A stretch of DNA of 13,211 nt, taken from Actinomycetales bacterium. Its GTDB lineage: Bacteria; Actinomycetota; Actinomycetes; Actinomycetales; BWSM-131. Position 1 is the first letter of the stretch. Each line of letters opens with the position of its first letter. The stretch lies in contig JASBSH010000057.1 in the NCBI GenBank assembly GCA_030149025.1, positions 1 through 13,211 of the forward strand, given 5' to 3'. The position numbers and the translations under genes were made by a program. The notes below the pieces were generated by a model. The model was given only the letters and a program-made list of their open reading frames with translations. It was not told the DNA's origin and searched no databases. This document shows, one piece after another, positions 12,686 through 13,211 of the stretch.

Positions 12686-13211
12686 GTGGTCGCCCCCGTG
12701 AACGGCGCACCGGTCCCCGCCGCGGACCTCGCGCCCCAGCCGACGCCTCGCCGTGTGGCAATGCTGTCGGTGCACACGTCTCCGCTCGCGCAGCCCGGTA
12801 CCGGTGACGCGGGGGGGATGAACGTCTATGTCGTCGAGCTCGCGAAGCGGCTGGCCCAGCGCGGCACCGAGGTGGAGGTGTTCACCCGCGCGACGTCGTC
12901 CCTGCACGACCCGGTCGTGGAGCTGGAGCCGGGCGTGCTCGTGCGGCACATCGGCGCCGGTCCGCTGGACGGACTCAGCAAGGAGGACCTGCCGGGTCAG
13001 CTCTGCGCGTTCACCGCGGGTCTGATGCGGACGGAGGCACGGCACGAGTCGGGTTGGTACGACGTCGTGCACTCCCACTACTGGCTTTCCGGGCAGGTGG
13101 GGTGGTTGGTGGCCGACCGCTGGCACGTGCCCCTGGTGCACACGATGCACACGATGGCGAAGGTGAAGAACAGCCACCTGGCGCAGGGAGACACACCCGA
13201 ACCGTCCGGCC
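12686..13211 (+). CDS. mshA: MshA, D-inositol-3-phosphate glycosyltransferase (mycothiol synthesis), 3' end outside window
   Basis: About 175 residues of the N-terminal part of a GT-B-fold, GT4-family glycosyltransferase. MshA joins GlcNAc from UDP-GlcNAc to 1L-myo-inositol-1-phosphate, the first step of mycothiol synthesis. The sequence is close to characterised MshA: RVAMLSVHTSPLAQPGTGDA followed by GGMNVYVVELAKRLA, the loop that binds the nucleotide sugar and inositol phosphate; then GLSKEDLPGQLCAFT, HSHYWLSGQVGWL and HTMHTMAKVKNS, all hallmark segments. The start is GTG 12686 or the in-frame GTG 12698 four codons later; the -10 box favours 12686. A 22-residue Pro/Ala-rich leader precedes the first strand. 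The frame is open to the end of the window, so the C-terminal UDP-sugar-binding domain is not seen. Confidence 0.95.
   Translation, partial: MVAPVNGAPVPAADLAPQPTPRRVAMLSVHTSPLAQPGTGDAGGMNVYVVELAKRLAQRGTEVEVFTRATSSLHDPVVELEPGVLVRHIGAGPLDGLSKEDLPGQLCAFTAGLMRTEARHESGWYDVVHSHYWLSGQVGWLVADRWHVPLVHTMHTMAKVKNSHLAQGDTPEPSG

Overview
This window is high-GC DNA from an actinobacterium. The clearest markers are mshA (first enzyme of mycothiol synthesis, a thiol specific to Actinobacteria), an HBHA-like Lys/Ala-rich protein directly behind an XRE regulator, and a DUF2516 membrane protein. GTG starts are common, and three genes (DUF2516, APH(3')-like, mshA) have a TANNNT -10 box placed for a leaderless start, also typical of the phylum. 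The genus cannot be read from the sequence; a Micrococcales- or Propionibacteriales-like organism is a guess.

Layout. (1) 1-1148: the end of an XRE regulator with a low-complexity tail, then the HBHA-like gene and a strong hairpin. (2) 1391-5238: a minus-strand Bcr/CflA-type MFS exporter, divergent from a plus-strand pair made of a cyclase/isatin-hydrolase-family metal hydrolase and a ThDP-dependent acetolactate-synthase/benzoylformate-decarboxylase-like enzyme. This looks like one small catabolic or detoxification module. (3) 5239-5656: a gene-free stretch rich in repeats. (4) 5657-7163: an L-asparaginase II-type gene overlapping dtd (D-aminoacyl-tRNA deacylase), closed by a 15-bp hairpin. 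(5) 7235-8083: DUF2516 and a YmdB-like macrodomain protein, 3 nt apart. (6) 8140-9594, minus strand: a RES-domain toxin with an unusually long antitoxin upstream. (7) 9707-10828, minus strand: an alpha-methylacyl-CoA racemase (family III CoA-transferase fold), divergent from an APH(3')-like kinase (10912-11730). (8) 11779-12591, minus strand: a SAM-dependent methyltransferase-like gene, divergent from mshA, which runs off the window end.

The XRE-hbhA-DUF2516...mshA order is known from Mycobacterium tuberculosis (Rv0474-Rv0475-Rv0476...Rv0486). Here hbhA and DUF2516 are separated by about 6 kb of extra genes, so the conserved backbone appears to have received accessory cargo: the cyclase/ThDP/MFS module, asparaginase-dtd, the RES toxin pair, the racemase and the APH-like kinase.

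Two things deserve most attention. First, a short dispersed motif around GTGATCATG occurs six times, always outside or at the edge of genes. Three copies read in the sense direction at or just after a stop codon, and four in the 5239-5656 gap form two inverted pairs. Second, a macrodomain gene of the ADP-ribose-1''-phosphate-processing type lies convergent to a RES toxin, and characterised RES toxins convert NAD+ to exactly that class of product.
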